Positions 1 to 6,809 of a stretch of 25,848 nt of DNA are shown in pieces. Where the stretch lies: positions 1-25,848 of the forward strand of contig DATGHU010000009.1 in assembly GCA_035307765.1 (NCBI GenBank), in the 5' to 3' direction. The translations under genes were made by a program, and so were the position numbers. Positions within the stretch are counted from its first letter, which is position 1. Every line of letters starts with the position of its first letter. Below the pieces are notes generated by a model. The model did no database searches, had not been told where the DNA came from, and saw only the letters and a program-made list of their open reading frames with translations. Origin of the DNA: a bacterium. GTDB lineage: Bacteria; Sysuimicrobiota; Sysuimicrobiia; Sysuimicrobiales; Segetimicrobiaceae.

Positions 1-46
1 GAGCCTCCACCTTGTGGGAAAGATCGGGTGTATGGTACCCTGGCAT
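1..46 (-). CDS. 5' end of a transposase gene, partial (IS256-like end)
   Basis: Only the first 15 codons (MPGYHTPDLSHKVEA) lie in the window; the gene continues past the left edge. The ATG at 46-44 has a strong ribosome binding site on the same strand (GGAAAGGAG, complement of 54-62) seven bases upstream. The DNA just upstream ends at about 131 in a TGTAAATT-type sequence (complement of 119-129), the sort of terminal sequence seen on IS256-family elements. The family call rests on that end and the leader layout, not on catalytic residues, which are outside the window. It could be another IS family, or an unrelated gene that begins similarly. Confidence 0.35.
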   Translation of the reverse strand, partial: MPGYHTPDLSHKVEA

Positions 47-47
47 C

Positions 48-113
48 GGCGTACTCCTTTCCCCTCCCCGGCCAGGGAGGTTCCGGTGTGTGATCCCTTG
101 GAAAGGGTACGCC
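48..113 (-). promoter_or_regulatory. Leader hairpin masking the transposase ribosome binding site
   Basis: Positions 48-62 and 100-113 are inverted repeats: 14 pairs with one bulged base at 55. Inside the loop, 63-68 (CCTCCC) pairs with 75-80 (GGGAGG). In an mRNA running leftwards the second arm contains the GGAAAGGAG ribosome binding site of the transposase start at 46. Transcripts entering from outside the element would fold and hide the site. Such anti-read-through hairpins are established for IS10 and IS50; applying that role here is inference. Confidence 0.5.
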
Positions 114-131
114 GCTTGAATTTACACACCT
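114..131. repeat. Probable terminal end of an insertion sequence
   Basis: The stretch reads GCTTGAATTTACACACC followed by TTTTGATCC, which on the complementary strand starts GGTGTGTAAATTC. This resembles the terminal inverted repeat of IS256-family elements. To its right the sequence changes into a recombinase remnant, so the element boundary probably lies near 131. The partner end is outside the window, so neither the inverted repeat nor the target duplication can be checked. Confidence 0.35.
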
Positions 132-138
132 TTTGATC

Positions 139-273
139 CTAACTCATTTCCTTTTCGGTTTCCCTCAACATCGCCAGAGTTGTAGGAGCCTCAATCCCAT
201 GTCTGATGGCTCTCTTAATGTTCTCAAGCTCTCGGTGTGCCTGATGATGCCGCCGGCGAAGTTCAGCAAAGGT
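139..273 (-). pseudogene. Coiled-coil remnant of a large serine recombinase
   Basis: Read leftwards from 273 to a TAG at 141-139, this frame gives LRRRHHQAHRELENIKRAI, RHGIEAPTTLAMLRETEKE, then stop. The E-N-I-K-x-A-I-x-x-G-I pattern matches the coiled-coil region near the C-terminus of large serine recombinases. It also matches two other remnants here (LEHIKEAIAQGII at about 2870 and AIKDAIRRGLI at about 23400). An in-frame stop lies directly upstream at 276-274, and no catalytic or zinc-ribbon domain is present. It is a dead fragment beside the insertion sequence end. Confidence 0.4.
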
Positions 274-606
274 CTAGCATGCACGTCCTCGTTTCGATCT
301 GTTCCGCCGTCTTTTTGGTAATCACGGTCCATCGAACTTGAGGGTTTTACTCCTGGCTCAGTCGGGTCACCCATCATGCTCCACCTAAATTTAAATTAGT
401 ATTCGGTGGTTCTTGTGTTGCTTTGGGGCGAAGGTTTTCCATGCCACCCGTATGGTCCCTGCCGAACAGGGGCGTTAGTTCTTACGGCAGCGCCATGGCC
501 GAGCCGCAGGGAACCGTGTGCTGCCGGCGCCAGCAGGTACTTTGCCGCCAAGCACGGTACCCTATGGTGGATGGCGCGCTGTTCATTGCGTCGATGGGCC
601 ACTTGA
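274..606. other. Gap without a recognisable gene
   Basis: No convincing coding frame was found. The right part (about 420-606) has the GC-rich character of the following transporter remnant but all frames look like shadows. An AT palindrome AATTTAAATT at 388-397 sits between CCACC (381-385) and GGTGG (405-409), at about the point where the recombinase-like DNA gives way to transporter-like DNA. Confidence 0.4.
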
Positions 607-1002
607 TCGCACCCGACGATGATGTACAGTGGCGCGGCGCTCCTCGGCACTATGGACCTGCTCCTCGCTGGCGCCCGTCAGTTTGGCCTTGCGGTCGCGG
701 TGTTCGCGGTTGCCGGGGTGAGCATGATCACGTTCACGGTCAACACAATGCTGCAGATCGCCGGTCCCGAGCACATACGCGGCCGCGTCATGTCCATGTA
801 CGTGCTCGTCACGGGCGGATTGCCTCCGGTCGGTGCGCCGGAACTGTGCAGCGCCCCGACCGAACTAGCAATTGCAGGCGCCATCGGCGCATGTTCGGCA
901 GCTGCCGTGCTCCGGTGGCATCAACTGACGCGGCCGGCCGGCACACCGACCGTGACCACCGTTGCCGCGGTCTCGGGCAACGGAACCGGCGGGGAGCACT
1001 GA
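607..1002 (+). pseudogene. C-terminal remnant of an MFS exporter (EntS-like)
   Basis: The frame opens after a stop at 604-606 and ends at TGA 1000-1002, with a possible ATG at 619. It encodes only about 128 residues, whereas family members have about 400. The sequence contains a late membrane helix, the cytoplasmic motif RGRVMSMYVLVTGGLPPVGA typical of EntS-like (MFS_3/DUF894) drug or siderophore exporters, and a final helix. The first nine or so helices are missing, so transport is unlikely. It lies one base upstream of the next MFS gene in the same orientation, as if an operon of two related exporters lost the 5' part of its first gene. Confidence 0.7.
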
Positions 1003-1003
1003 C

Positions 1004-2251
1004 GTGCGCAACTCCCCCTCCGTGTTCGGAGCGATGGCCGACGCGCCTTACCTGTGGCTGTGGAACGCCACGCTCGCCAGCAACTCCGGTCGGTATGCCG
1101 TCATGCTCGTCGCCAGTTGGCTGGCCTTTCAGTTGACGCGGTCCCCGGTCGGCCCCGGACTCGTGTCGTTCCTCGCGTTCTCCCCAGCGCTCGTCGTGGG
1201 GCCGGTCGCAGGCGTGCTTGCCGATCGGGTCGACCGGCGACGGCTCATCTGGTTGGGCGCGGCCATCGGCGCCGGCGCCACCATCGTTGCCGCGGTCGCC
1301 GGGGCCGCGCGAGGATTCGACATGAAACTTGTACTGCTACTGGCCGCTTCTTGCGGTGTCGGCATGGCGCTCGAGCAGCCCGCGCGCGTGTCCCTGGTGC
1401 CCGTGATCGTCCGCCCCGCGCAGCGGCTCAACGCCTTCTCGCTGATGCGGATCCCGGTGCAGGGGGCTCAGTTTGCGGGTCCGGTGCTGACGACCGGCGT
1501 GCTGGTCCGGTACGGACCAGTGGCTGCCCTTGGCGTCTGCACGATCATGTACGCGCTCACCGCGGTCCTCATCGCCCGCGTGGAGGTGCCGGTACCGGCG
1601 CGGCCCGAGACCCGTGAGAGCGTCGTGGACGAGATCCGGACGGCCGTTGCCTACGTGTCGCGCGAGCGCATGCTGGGCATCCTCACCCTGTTCGTCGGCG
1701 CCCATTGCGCGCTGACGATGGCGTTCATGGGGGTATTGCCGAGCCTCGCGACCATGGTGCTCCACGGCAACGACGCCACGTTCGGTACCTTGATGACGGC
1801 GGTCGGCCTGGGCGCCGTGGTCGGCCCGCTCTTCCTCGCCTGGCGGGCGCAGCGGGTCAACGAGCGTCGTTACCTCGTGGCGACCGCGCTCCTGAGCGGG
1901 ATCACGCTGGTCGCGCTCGGGCTTAGTCGCACCTTGGCGGTCGCCGTGGCGATGGCGACCGCGGCCGGGGCCACGCAGGCGTTGTTCATGATCCTGATCG
2001 ATAACCGATCACAGACCATGTCCGTCGACGCGATGCGCGGCAGGGTCGCCGCGTTTGTGTATTTCTTCACCGGTGGGGTGATGGGCATCTTCAACCTGCT
2101 GCTTAGCGCGATGGCGGACTGGATCGGTTCGGAGGTTACGCTCGCGATCTGCGGCCTGGCCTTCGTCGCCGCTACCTGCGGCCTGCTAATCCGCGTCCCG
2201 CAGTTGCGGTGGACGCCGCCCGTCCCCATGGAAGAGCAGCCCGCGTCGTGA
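1004..2251 (+). CDS. MFS transporter, EntS-like exporter
   Basis: An inner-membrane major facilitator of 415 residues, full length for the family. The GTG at 1004 is chosen because GGGGAG at 991-996 sits seven bases upstream and the product then begins MRNSPSVFGAMADAPYLWLW, close to the usual N-terminus of EntS-like proteins. Twelve hydrophobic segments can be followed. The loop after helix 2 has GVLADRVDRRRLIW, the MFS motif A, and RGRVAAFVYFFTGGVMG appears late, matching the motif in the truncated gene upstream. Relatives export siderophores, macrolides or other small molecules by proton antiport; the substrate here cannot be read from the sequence. It starts one base after the stop of the truncated MFS gene. 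Confidence 0.8.
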   Translation: MRNSPSVFGAMADAPYLWLWNATLASNSGRYAVMLVASWLAFQLTRSPVGPGLVSFLAFSPALVVGPVAGVLADRVDRRRLIWLGAAIGAGATIVAAVAGAARGFDMKLVLLLAASCGVGMALEQPARVSLVPVIVRPAQRLNAFSLMRIPVQGAQFAGPVLTTGVLVRYGPVAALGVCTIMYALTAVLIARVEVPVPARPETRESVVDEIRTAVAYVSRERMLGILTLFVGAHCALTMAFMGVLPSLATMVLHGNDATFGTLMTAVGLGAVVGPLFLAWRAQRVNERRYLVATALLSGITLVALGLSRTLAVAVAMATAAGATQALFMILIDNRSQTMSVDAMRGRVAAFVYFFTGGVMGIFNLLLSAMADWIGSEVTLAICGLAFVAATCGLLIRVPQLRWTPPVPMEEQPAS

Positions 2252-2494
2252 CCCCCGGGAACCTCCCGGCGGGCGAATCCGGTTCTCGCGGGATTCCGCT
2301 GTTAAAAAGCGTAGCAATGTCAGATGGTTAACCAATTTTCTCTGCACTTATTAGGCAATACGACCGCGGTCTTCGCTGGCGAGGCGGGACAGAATATTGT
2401 TGCGACTGCCGTGGTTCATGGCGAACCTATGCACCCGTACCCCGATACATAGGTACCTGATATTCGGCCGGCGGCCCCCAGGATAACCTGGTTC
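2252..2494. other. Non-coding stretch after the MFS gene
   Basis: Apart from the weak hairpins next to the MFS stop, nothing is recognisable. The sequence becomes visibly more AT-rich from about 2290 and leads into recombinase debris. Confidence 0.3.
2255..2269 (+). terminator. Weak hairpin after the MFS gene
   Basis: CCGGGA (2255-2260) pairs with TCCCGG (2264-2269) around a 3-base loop, four bases after the MFS stop. A second possible stem, GAATCC with GGATTC, follows at about 2274-2296. Neither is followed by a clear run of T, so termination here would be weak or factor-dependent. Confidence 0.25.
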
Positions 2495-2752
2495 AACGAC
2501 CTTCATAGAGAGACCGAGGAACGGGTGGCGGAATTGGAGGCTGCGCTTCAGGCTCCAGCCAAGCCAGCGGTGGCAGCTCTCCCTGTAACGGTCGAACGCT
2601 ATGCTACGCGAACTGAAGCAGGTCCTAAACCGAGACAACGCCCGCGCCAGGTGCATCTCGGCCACGTTGATCCGGGAAGTCATCCTGTGCCGGCACGGAG
2701 GCCGCATAGTGGCAGAACTTCGTGGCAATTTGCAGGGATTCTGGACCTTTCT
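2495..2752 (+). pseudogene. C-terminal remnant of a large serine recombinase, frameshifted
   Basis: The first frame gives LHRETEERVAELEAALQAPA, then KPAVAALPVTVERY. The reading then moves to another frame at about 2600 and continues LRELKQVLNRDNARARCIS and later RIVAELRGNLQG. The closing motif VAELRGN(L/V)xG is the same as in the recombinase remnant ending at 22997 (LVAELRGNVEG), and LRELKQVLNRD aligns with IQELDEVLGRD there. This is the tail that follows the coiled coil in this recombinase family. There is no catalytic domain, and the frame change shows it is not functional. A single sequencing error cannot explain the missing N-terminal part. Confidence 0.6.
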
Positions 2753-2852
2753 TGCGATTCGAGTGGTGTCGGGAGGGGGATTTTTGCATTTCCGAAAAAC
2801 CCCGTGGCCGTAGCCCCGTCGGTTTCTGGAAATTGCAGCAGGGCCTTGGTCG

Positions 2853-2950
2853 TGGGGGAATTATGCCCTGGGCAATGGCCTCCTTGATATGTTCAAGTCT
2901 CCGCCGGGCCTGGCTAAGTGCGGACTTGAGCGCCCGCGTGGTCGTGATGT
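2853..2950 (-). pseudogene. Coiled-coil remnant of another serine recombinase, opposite strand
   Basis: Read leftwards, the frame gives RALKSALSQARRRLEHIKEA followed by IAQGIIPP. The LEHIKEAIAQGII pattern is the coiled-coil signature also seen in the remnants at 139-273 and 22997-23825. It points towards the plus-strand remnant ending near 2752, so two partial recombinase genes converge here. The sequence after IIPP loses similarity. It is a fragment of about 30 codons and cannot be functional alone. Confidence 0.45.
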
Positions 2951-3080
2951 ACCTTGGCAAGGTTGTCACATTGCCAAGGCAGGAATCTGTCTGGTCAGCT
3001 GCCAATGTTCTCGTCTATAGTCGATTGTTGACAGTTAACGGAGCTGAGCACTGATGAGCGTCGTCTCTGCTTAATGCTAG

Positions 3081-3233
3081 AAGGGGCTCGCCGAAGGACT
3101 CGCGTTATGCGGGGTCATTGACCTCCAAGAGTGGGAGCGATTCTACAACTACGAACGACCCCATGGCGGCCTCCAGGGGCAAACGCCCTACGAACGGCTC
3201 CGGGAAAAACTCCAGTCGGTGTGTCACGGATGA
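3081..3233 (+). pseudogene. C-terminal tail of an IS481-type transposase
   Basis: After an in-frame stop at 3078-3080 the frame encodes about 50 residues ending at TGA 3231-3233. They include WERFYNYERPHGGLQGQTP, followed by YERLREKL. The FYNYxRPHxxLxGxTPYERLREKL pattern is the conserved end of the DDE integrase domain in IS481-family (IS3-like) transposases. The helix-turn-helix, the two catalytic Asp residues and most of the catalytic core are missing. It is a dead remnant of an insertion sequence, beside the recombinase debris and 3' of the Gfo/Idh gene on the other strand. Confidence 0.7.
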
Positions 3234-3429
3234 CCGGTCAACCTACAGCTAAGCCCCAACAAAGAAACAAATTCACCCTGATCGACAGCAAAGGAATGGG
3301 CCCGACTCCCAGTGTCTTACCATACACCTTTCGGATGTCAGTGAGTTCCAGCGATGCCTCATGTTATGCGCTTCTGGCCGGGCCCCAAGAAGGCTCCCTC
3401 CAGGCCTGTTCCATCAGCGATATGTACGT

Positions 3430-4476
3430 TCAAAAGGCCGGGACTTCATGACGATCTTCGCCTTCCAGTCTGGGCACGATGTATACTGCGCTTGTAAGAA
3501 TGTCCTGCAGCACTTCCAAATCGCGATAGGAGTCGGCAAGACCGGACCACATTGGAGCCTCGCCACGAACATACCTCGCAAACTGCGCAATTTCATTGGT
3601 GTAGGGGCTGTCACGAGGTATCGCTAGTTCCTGCCAACCAGGAGGCTGCAGCGTAAATAGCGTCGTGCGCGGGTATCGATAGGGCCGGTGGGGATACCAG
3701 AGTTCAACTCGCAGATTACCCTGAGTTCCGTATACTGTAATTTCCTCCCCACACTCCATTCCGCGCAATTGATGGTGAGTTGCCAGAACCCCATCGGTAA
3801 GTTCCAGGATGACCGTCCCCAGGTTGTGGTCGACGTCTCGATATACAGCACTATGAACCCGCACGATATCACCCAGCCAAAAGCGCAACAAGTTGATGTG
3901 ATGAATGCTATTCTCCGTCAACCAATCGGACGGAAGATCGTGTGGCCCCCGCTCAGCACGGGGGCTTCCTGTCTCACTATAAGTGCGGTAATGGGGCGGA
4001 AAAGCGAGTCGACACGAACTAACAACGGCACGAACACGACCTATCGCTCCATCATCGATCAGTTTCTTGACGTGCAAACAATCGTTATCGTAGCGGCGAT
4101 GGTATGCAACCATGCACTTGACGCCCTTGTCATCCACGGTAGCAATTGCCTGCCTTGCCTCATGCAAATTGTAGGCAATCGGTTTCTCAACGAGGATCGC
4201 CTTTCCCGTTGCTGCAGCTTCGGCAATCAAGTGCACATGTGATGGGGCAGGAGTGCAAAGGATGACCGCATCGAAGTGAACTGCGTCGAGGGCTGCCTTC
4301 AGGGAAGAAAAGACCGGTGCGTGAAAGGCAGCAGCAACAGCAGTTGCTCGTTCCGGGACTGTGTCTATGGCGGCGATCACGGAAATCTCGGGCTGAAGCC
4401 CAAGCAGCGCCGGCACGTGTTCAGCTTGTGCAATGTAGCCACACCCAACTAGTGCTAGCTTTAGGACGTTGCTCAC
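3430..4476 (-). CDS. Gfo/Idh/MocA family oxidoreductase
   Basis: A cytoplasmic NAD(P)-dependent dehydrogenase of 348 residues, a normal length for the family. The GTG at 4476 is preferred because GGTGGAGG lies about seven bases upstream and the protein then starts directly at the Rossmann fold. The dinucleotide motif GCGYIA is at residues 11-16 and the family signature EKP at 97-99. AYHRRYD at 124-130 and NSIHHINLLRFWLGD near 189-203 carry histidines in the substrate half. Relatives oxidise sugars, inositols or similar polyols; the exact substrate is unknown. The gene stands alone in AT-richer DNA, with insertion-sequence and recombinase debris on its 3' side, which suggests acquisition by transfer. 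Confidence 0.85.
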   Translation of the reverse strand: MSNVLKLALVGCGYIAQAEHVPALLGLQPEISVIAAIDTVPERATAVAAAFHAPVFSSLKAALDAVHFDAVILCTPAPSHVHLIAEAAATGKAILVEKPIAYNLHEARQAIATVDDKGVKCMVAYHRRYDNDCLHVKKLIDDGAIGRVRAVVSSCRLAFPPHYRTYSETGSPRAERGPHDLPSDWLTENSIHHINLLRFWLGDIVRVHSAVYRDVDHNLGTVILELTDGVLATHHQLRGMECGEEITVYGTQGNLRVELWYPHRPYRYPRTTLFTLQPPGWQELAIPRDSPYTNEIAQFARYVRGEAPMWSGLADSYRDLEVLQDILTSAVYIVPRLEGEDRHEVPAF

Positions 4477-5286
4477 GCACCATCCTCCACCAGAGCACCG
4501 GGAAGCCGTGCAGCTAGAGGGCATCTAACAGGATACTCGCGAAGGAGCGCTAGGGAACGGATCGCTCGCTCGTAAGAATGCCTCAGCGTCTTCTTCCCCT
4601 TGCGGCCCCCCCGAGCTACTCGTCAGAAACTATCAGCCGAGGCAGAGCATACATCCGTGCCAAAAACACTGTCAAGCAGCCGACGAGACCCATGCCACGC
4701 AAACCCCTGTCGTACCATCGATGCCTGCGGTCGCCGCCGACCGATACGTTATTGTAGAATGCCGGCCGCGACGCGCGCAGCGTTTCCTCCTGAGGATCTC
4801 CGGGGCGGTCGAACGCTTTGCGAGTGCGATTCGGCCGGGATGGCGGCCCAGGAGGATGATCCGCGAAGGTGGCGTGATGGCCCGTCCCCATCACGTCCGA
4901 AAGCGTGAGCGGCGACGGCGGCAACGCGTCCTCTACACCCCGCGGCAGGGCGACGAGTGTTCCTTCCGCCTTGGGGCACACTCACGGCTTCGGCTTGGGC
5001 TCCGCCGACCTCACCCGTACCGAAGAATCCGCTGTGGATGCACGACGTGAGCAAGCCCTCCGTGGATCTTGACCCTTGACCCAGCTCTCCGGTTTATTGT
5101 ACATTGAGTGTGCAATCACAAACACGGTGCTCGAGCCGATCCAACGCTTTGACCTCTTCCAAGTGGAGAACCAGATGGCGATCGATCGAGTCCCGCCCGT
5201 GCTCCACAAGGGCGCCCTCGTGAAGCCTCCTGCGCTGTCGCAGGCGGCGGGCAACGCTGCGCCCATTTCAAATAGAGTCGTGTGAA
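4477..5286. other. Long intergenic region
   Basis: About 800 bases with no supportable gene; the open frames in both directions have no recognisable motifs. Between 5069 and 5110 the DNA carries a possible promoter and near-palindromic TGTACA/ATTG...CAAT elements that could bind a regulator. A perfect 6-bp hairpin with a 4-base loop lies at 5229-5244 (CCTGCG CTGT CGCAGG). The region separates the leftward oxidoreductase from the rightward catabolic block and is the likely control region for that block. Confidence 0.4.
5076..5105 (+). promoter_or_regulatory. Candidate sigma70-type promoter upstream of the catabolic block
   Basis: TTGACC at 5076-5081 is close to a -35 consensus, and TACATT at 5100-5105 is a partial -10 match at an 18-base spacing. 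The sequence ATTGAGTGTGCAAT that follows is a small inverted repeat overlapping the expected start and could be an operator. The distance to the first coding remnant at 5287 is about 180 bases. Matches of this quality occur by chance, so this is only a suggestion. Confidence 0.25.
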
Positions 5287-5920
5287 ATGACCGACGACCT
5301 TCGCGTCGCCCATATTTCATGTCCGCCCGGCCAATCGGCCCGCGGTCGAACGGTAGTTGGGTACCAGCAGGATGGGACGGAACTCGCGTTGTCGGTGCTT
5401 GTCATGAACGGTGCGAGTCAAGGTCCGACCGTCTACATGGGGGGTGCTCTTTTACGGCGGCGAACCATCTGGCGCGGAGGTCATCCGCCAGATCATGCGC
5501 GAGCGAGTGGACGCGTCGGCCCTTGCCGGACGGCTCATCGCCATCCCGATTCAGAATCCCTTAGCCCTCCGCACGAGTACATACCACGACATCGAGGATC
5601 GGCTGCATGCTCGACGGTCAGCGTCGGCTTGCCCTGAGCGAGCGCCATGTCGGCGAGCAATCCGACCAGCCGCTCCTCGAATCCGCCGCTGCGGGTCACC
5701 CCTGACCGTGGCGGCTTCGTGCACCCGCAGGCACCGGTCGGGGCTGGGTGACGGAAGGTCAGATCGTCTCGCTGATCCGGGATCCGGGGGGGATACGGTG
5801 GAAGAAATCGCGAGCCCGACCGACGGGTACGTCCTCGCGTATCCGCGCCACGGCAACCATGCCGCAGCCAGCGGCGACGTCGTCGTGTTCGTGGCGCCAA
5901 TTCATCCGCCGGTCGATTGA
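5287..5920 (+). pseudogene. Rearranged M14-family (AstE/AspA-like) deacylase
   Basis: Relatives of succinylglutamate desuccinylase and aspartoacylase are zinc hydrolases that remove acyl groups from amino acids. The N-terminal part starts at ATG 5287 and reads to GASQGPTVYMGG. It then changes frame at the six-G run near 5442 and continues GAEVIRQIMRERVDASAL and IPIQNPLALRTSTYHDIED. The middle piece (EERLVGLLADMALAQGKPTL and TVE) is on the opposite strand at about 5605-5700. The C-terminal part resumes on the plus strand at 5710 (GGFVHPQAPVGA), with two more frame changes near 5748 and at the seven-G run around 5790, and ends SGDVVVFVAPIHPPVD at TGA 5918-5920. The usual GGIHGDE zinc motif is replaced by a sequence without the His. 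The gene is dead: several frame changes, an inversion and missing segments. Confidence 0.7.
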
Positions 5921-5952
5921 ACAAGCCGAGCGGGATGCTCGCAGGAAAGGTC

Positions 5953-6705
5953 ATGACACAAGAGGACAGCAGAGTCGCGATCGTGACTGGCGGGGGATCG
6001 GGAATCGGTCGAGCCATCGCGCTTGCGCTCGCAGCCGACCGTTGCGCCATTGCGATCTTCGATCGTAACACTCGGAACGGTGCCGCCGTCGCGTCGGAGA
6101 TCGAGCGCTCAGGACAGCGGGCACGTGCCTACGAGATCGATGTGACCGTGAGCGGGGGGGTCCATCAGGCGGTTGAGGAGGTGGTGAAGACGTTCGGCCG
6201 GATCGACGTACTGGTGAACAACGCCGGGATCGGCGTCCTCGGCTCGGTCGAGGAACTCGCAGAGGAGGAGTGGGACCGTGTGATGTCGGTCAACGTCAAG
6301 AGCGTCTTCCTATGCTCGCGAGCCGTCATCCCCCATATGGCGGCGCGTGGGGGCGGTCGCATCATTAACGTCGCATCGGTCGCCGGGCTGGTGGCCTCTC
6401 CAGGCCGCGCCGCCTACTGCGCGTCGAAGGGCGCCGTCGTGATGCTCACGCGCGCAATGGCGCTTGACTGTGCCCCCCGGAACATTAACGTGAACTCAAT
6501 CTGTCCGGGGGTGGTCATCACGCCGATGACCGAGAAGTCGCTGCGCGATCCTGCGGACCGCCAGCGAAGGATCGACGGCACGCCGCTCAAACGGCTCGCG
6601 CAGCCCGAGGAGATCGCCCCAGCCGCCGTCTATCTGGCTGGCCCCGGAGGCAGCTTTGTGACTGGTTCCACGCTGGTTGTCGATGGCGGCTGGAGCATCG
6701 ATTGA
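5953..6705 (+). CDS. SDR family NAD-dependent oxidoreductase
   Basis: A classical short-chain dehydrogenase of 250 residues. The ATG at 5953 is preferred over the one at 5917 because AGGAAAGG lies just upstream and the protein then begins close to the first strand. Cofactor motif TGGGSGIG is at residues 12-19, NNAG at 89-92, and the catalytic Ser142, Tyr155 and Lys159 are all present in ASVAG and YCASK. Asp37 at the end of the second strand suggests NAD rather than NADP. The C-terminus has the usual SxFVTGxTLVVDGGW. It follows the broken M14 gene by about 30 bases and precedes the importer genes in the same direction, so it probably acts on an alcohol or keto product of the imported compound. 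The substrate is not predictable. Confidence 0.88.
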   Translation: MTQEDSRVAIVTGGGSGIGRAIALALAADRCAIAIFDRNTRNGAAVASEIERSGQRARAYEIDVTVSGGVHQAVEEVVKTFGRIDVLVNNAGIGVLGSVEELAEEEWDRVMSVNVKSVFLCSRAVIPHMAARGGGRIINVASVAGLVASPGRAAYCASKGAVVMLTRAMALDCAPRNINVNSICPGVVITPMTEKSLRDPADRQRRIDGTPLKRLAQPEEIAPAAVYLAGPGGSFVTGSTLVVDGGWSID

Positions 6706-6809
6706 GCATGCCTTCGACCGGTCGGTGCGGTGCGGCGCGTGCCGCCTGGCGATCACTCTTTCGGCACAGGGTCTAATTGGCAGATTTGGTGAACAGGAGG
6801 AGGCGTCCG

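Noticed and set aside
423-1136. Plus-strand frame of 237 codons overlapping both MFS pieces
   Set aside because: Out of frame with the transporter sequence, Arg/Cys-rich, no similarity seen.
5229-5244. Perfect 6-bp hairpin with a 4-base loop
   Set aside because: No T-run follows, and hairpins of this size are expected by chance in GC-rich DNA.
5076-5285. Frame reading LEPIQRFDLFQVENQM, faintly like the start of a GntR-type regulator
   Set aside because: Too short and lacks a helix-turn-helix; the similarity is a few residues only.
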